From Methanobrevibacter_A sp964431035 (lineage in GTDB: Archaea > Methanobacteriota > Methanobacteria > Methanobacteriales > Methanobacteriaceae), in NCBI GenBank assembly GCA_964431035.1, contig CAYSIF010000072.1, forward strand, positions 1 through 5,988: 5,988 nt of DNA, given 5' to 3'. The notes under the pieces were generated by a model. That model made no database searches. It was not told the origin of the DNA and saw only the letters and a list, made by a program, of their open reading frames with translations. Shown piece by piece: positions 5,804 to 5,988 of the stretch. The number at the start of each line of letters is the position of its first letter. Positions within the stretch are counted from its first letter, which is position 1. The position numbers and the translations under genes were made by a program.

Positions 5804-5905
5804 TAAAATTATTAAAATTAAAAGTCAAGTACAAGTTTTATAGTGTTAAATTTGTATTGAAAAAAGTTATTTTAAATTTTAATAATAATATACTTATATA
5901 ATTTA

Positions 5906-5919
5906 AATATATATAAAAG
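5906..5919 (+). promoter_or_regulatory. Candidate divergent plus-strand TATA box at the right edge
   Basis: The plus strand reads AAATATATATAAAA from 5906, one of the best TATA/BRE-like matches in the window. Initiation would be near 5938, with the first ATG downstream at 5968-5970. It would point out of the right edge of the window, away from aglB. Because the DNA is AT-rich and the downstream gene is not visible, this is tentative. Confidence 0.33.
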
Positions 5920-5954
5920 TTTCTAAATCTTATCACTGTTAGAAAGTTTAGAAA
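5920..5954. repeat. Inverted repeat with one left and two right half-sites
   Basis: TTTCTAAA at 5920-5927 is the exact reverse complement of TTTAGAAA at 5947-5954. TTTCTAA (5920-5926) also matches a second right half-site, TTAGAAA at 5939-5945. The right half-sites are 9 bp apart. The element lies immediately downstream of the plus-strand TATA candidate and would span its start point, a usual place for archaeal repressor operators. Read on the minus strand it could instead be a weak stem followed by CTTTT. Confidence 0.4.
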
Positions 5955-5967
5955 AAATTTTTGTTTA

Positions 5968-5988
5968 ATGAGCTTATTTTCCATATTT
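5968..5988 (+). CDS. Possible start of a divergent gene (7 codons visible)
   Basis: ATG at 5968-5970 opens a frame reading MSLFSIF to the window edge. The only support is its position about 30 nt after the predicted start point of the plus-strand TATA candidate. No Shine-Dalgarno is visible before it, and seven codons cannot identify a product. It could equally be noncoding. Confidence 0.15.

Noticed and set aside
5838..5984. A 48-codon minus-strand frame from ATG 5982-5984 to TAA 5838-5840
   Set aside because: The product is almost entirely Phe, Leu, Ile, Asn, Lys and Tyr, as expected from translating random AT-rich DNA. It shows no family motif, and no ribosome site can be seen because the window ends.
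1..5988. Mobile element, CRISPR array or defence system
   Set aside because: All six real genes are recognised core archaeal genes with intact motifs. No transposase, integrase, terminal inverted repeats or regularly spaced repeats were seen.

Overview
The window is an AT-rich (by eye about 70% or more A+T), tightly packed stretch of archaeal chromosome. It carries an archaeal-type oligosaccharyltransferase (AglB), a DRG-type GTPase, a Fap7/AK6-type adenylate kinase, the archaeal/eukaryal RNase P subunit Rpp21 and ribosomal protein S19e. These genes, the archaeal TATA-like promoters, the oligo-T termination tracts and the AT-rich codon use fit a methanogen of the Methanobacteriales, such as Methanosphaera or Methanobrevibacter. 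The genus is an inference.

All six convincing genes lie on the minus strand, so transcription runs from high to low coordinates. From right to left: (1) 5695-5988 is noncoding, with the aglB promoter and, at the window edge, a possible divergent plus-strand promoter over an inverted repeat. (2) 2956-5694 is aglB, the membrane N-glycosylation enzyme, followed by a strong multi-T-tract terminator. (3) 1087-2745 is a two-gene unit, drg followed after 15 nt by the Fap7-type adenylate kinase, with its own promoter upstream and T-tracts downstream. (4) 815-1086 is a very AT-rich spacer with no gene; it ends in a good TATA box and a Shine-Dalgarno sequence. (5) 1-814 is the operon rnp4 (Rpp21), YhbY-family RNA-binding protein, rps19e. 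The first two genes overlap by 32 nt and both appear to start with TTG. rps19e runs off the left edge.

Apart from aglB, every gene serves RNA processing, ribosome assembly or translation. Rpp21 is part of the tRNA 5'-processing RNase P, YhbY/CRM proteins bind pre-ribosomal RNA, S19e is a small-subunit protein, Fap7-type kinases act in small-subunit maturation, and DRG proteins are translation-associated GTPases. The rnp4-yhbY-rps19e order resembles the archaeal ribosomal-protein operon that commonly continues with a PDCD5-like protein, L39e, L31e and aIF6; that continuation would lie left of the window.

I see no CRISPR array, transposon, tRNA, rRNA or prophage signal, and no evidence of a new multi-gene system. 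The items most worth a second look are the dense N-glycosylation sequons in AglB's own extracellular domain, the paired TTG starts with gene overlap, the cysteine-rich variant of the Fap7-type kinase with no Shine-Dalgarno, and the inverted-repeat promoter at the right edge.
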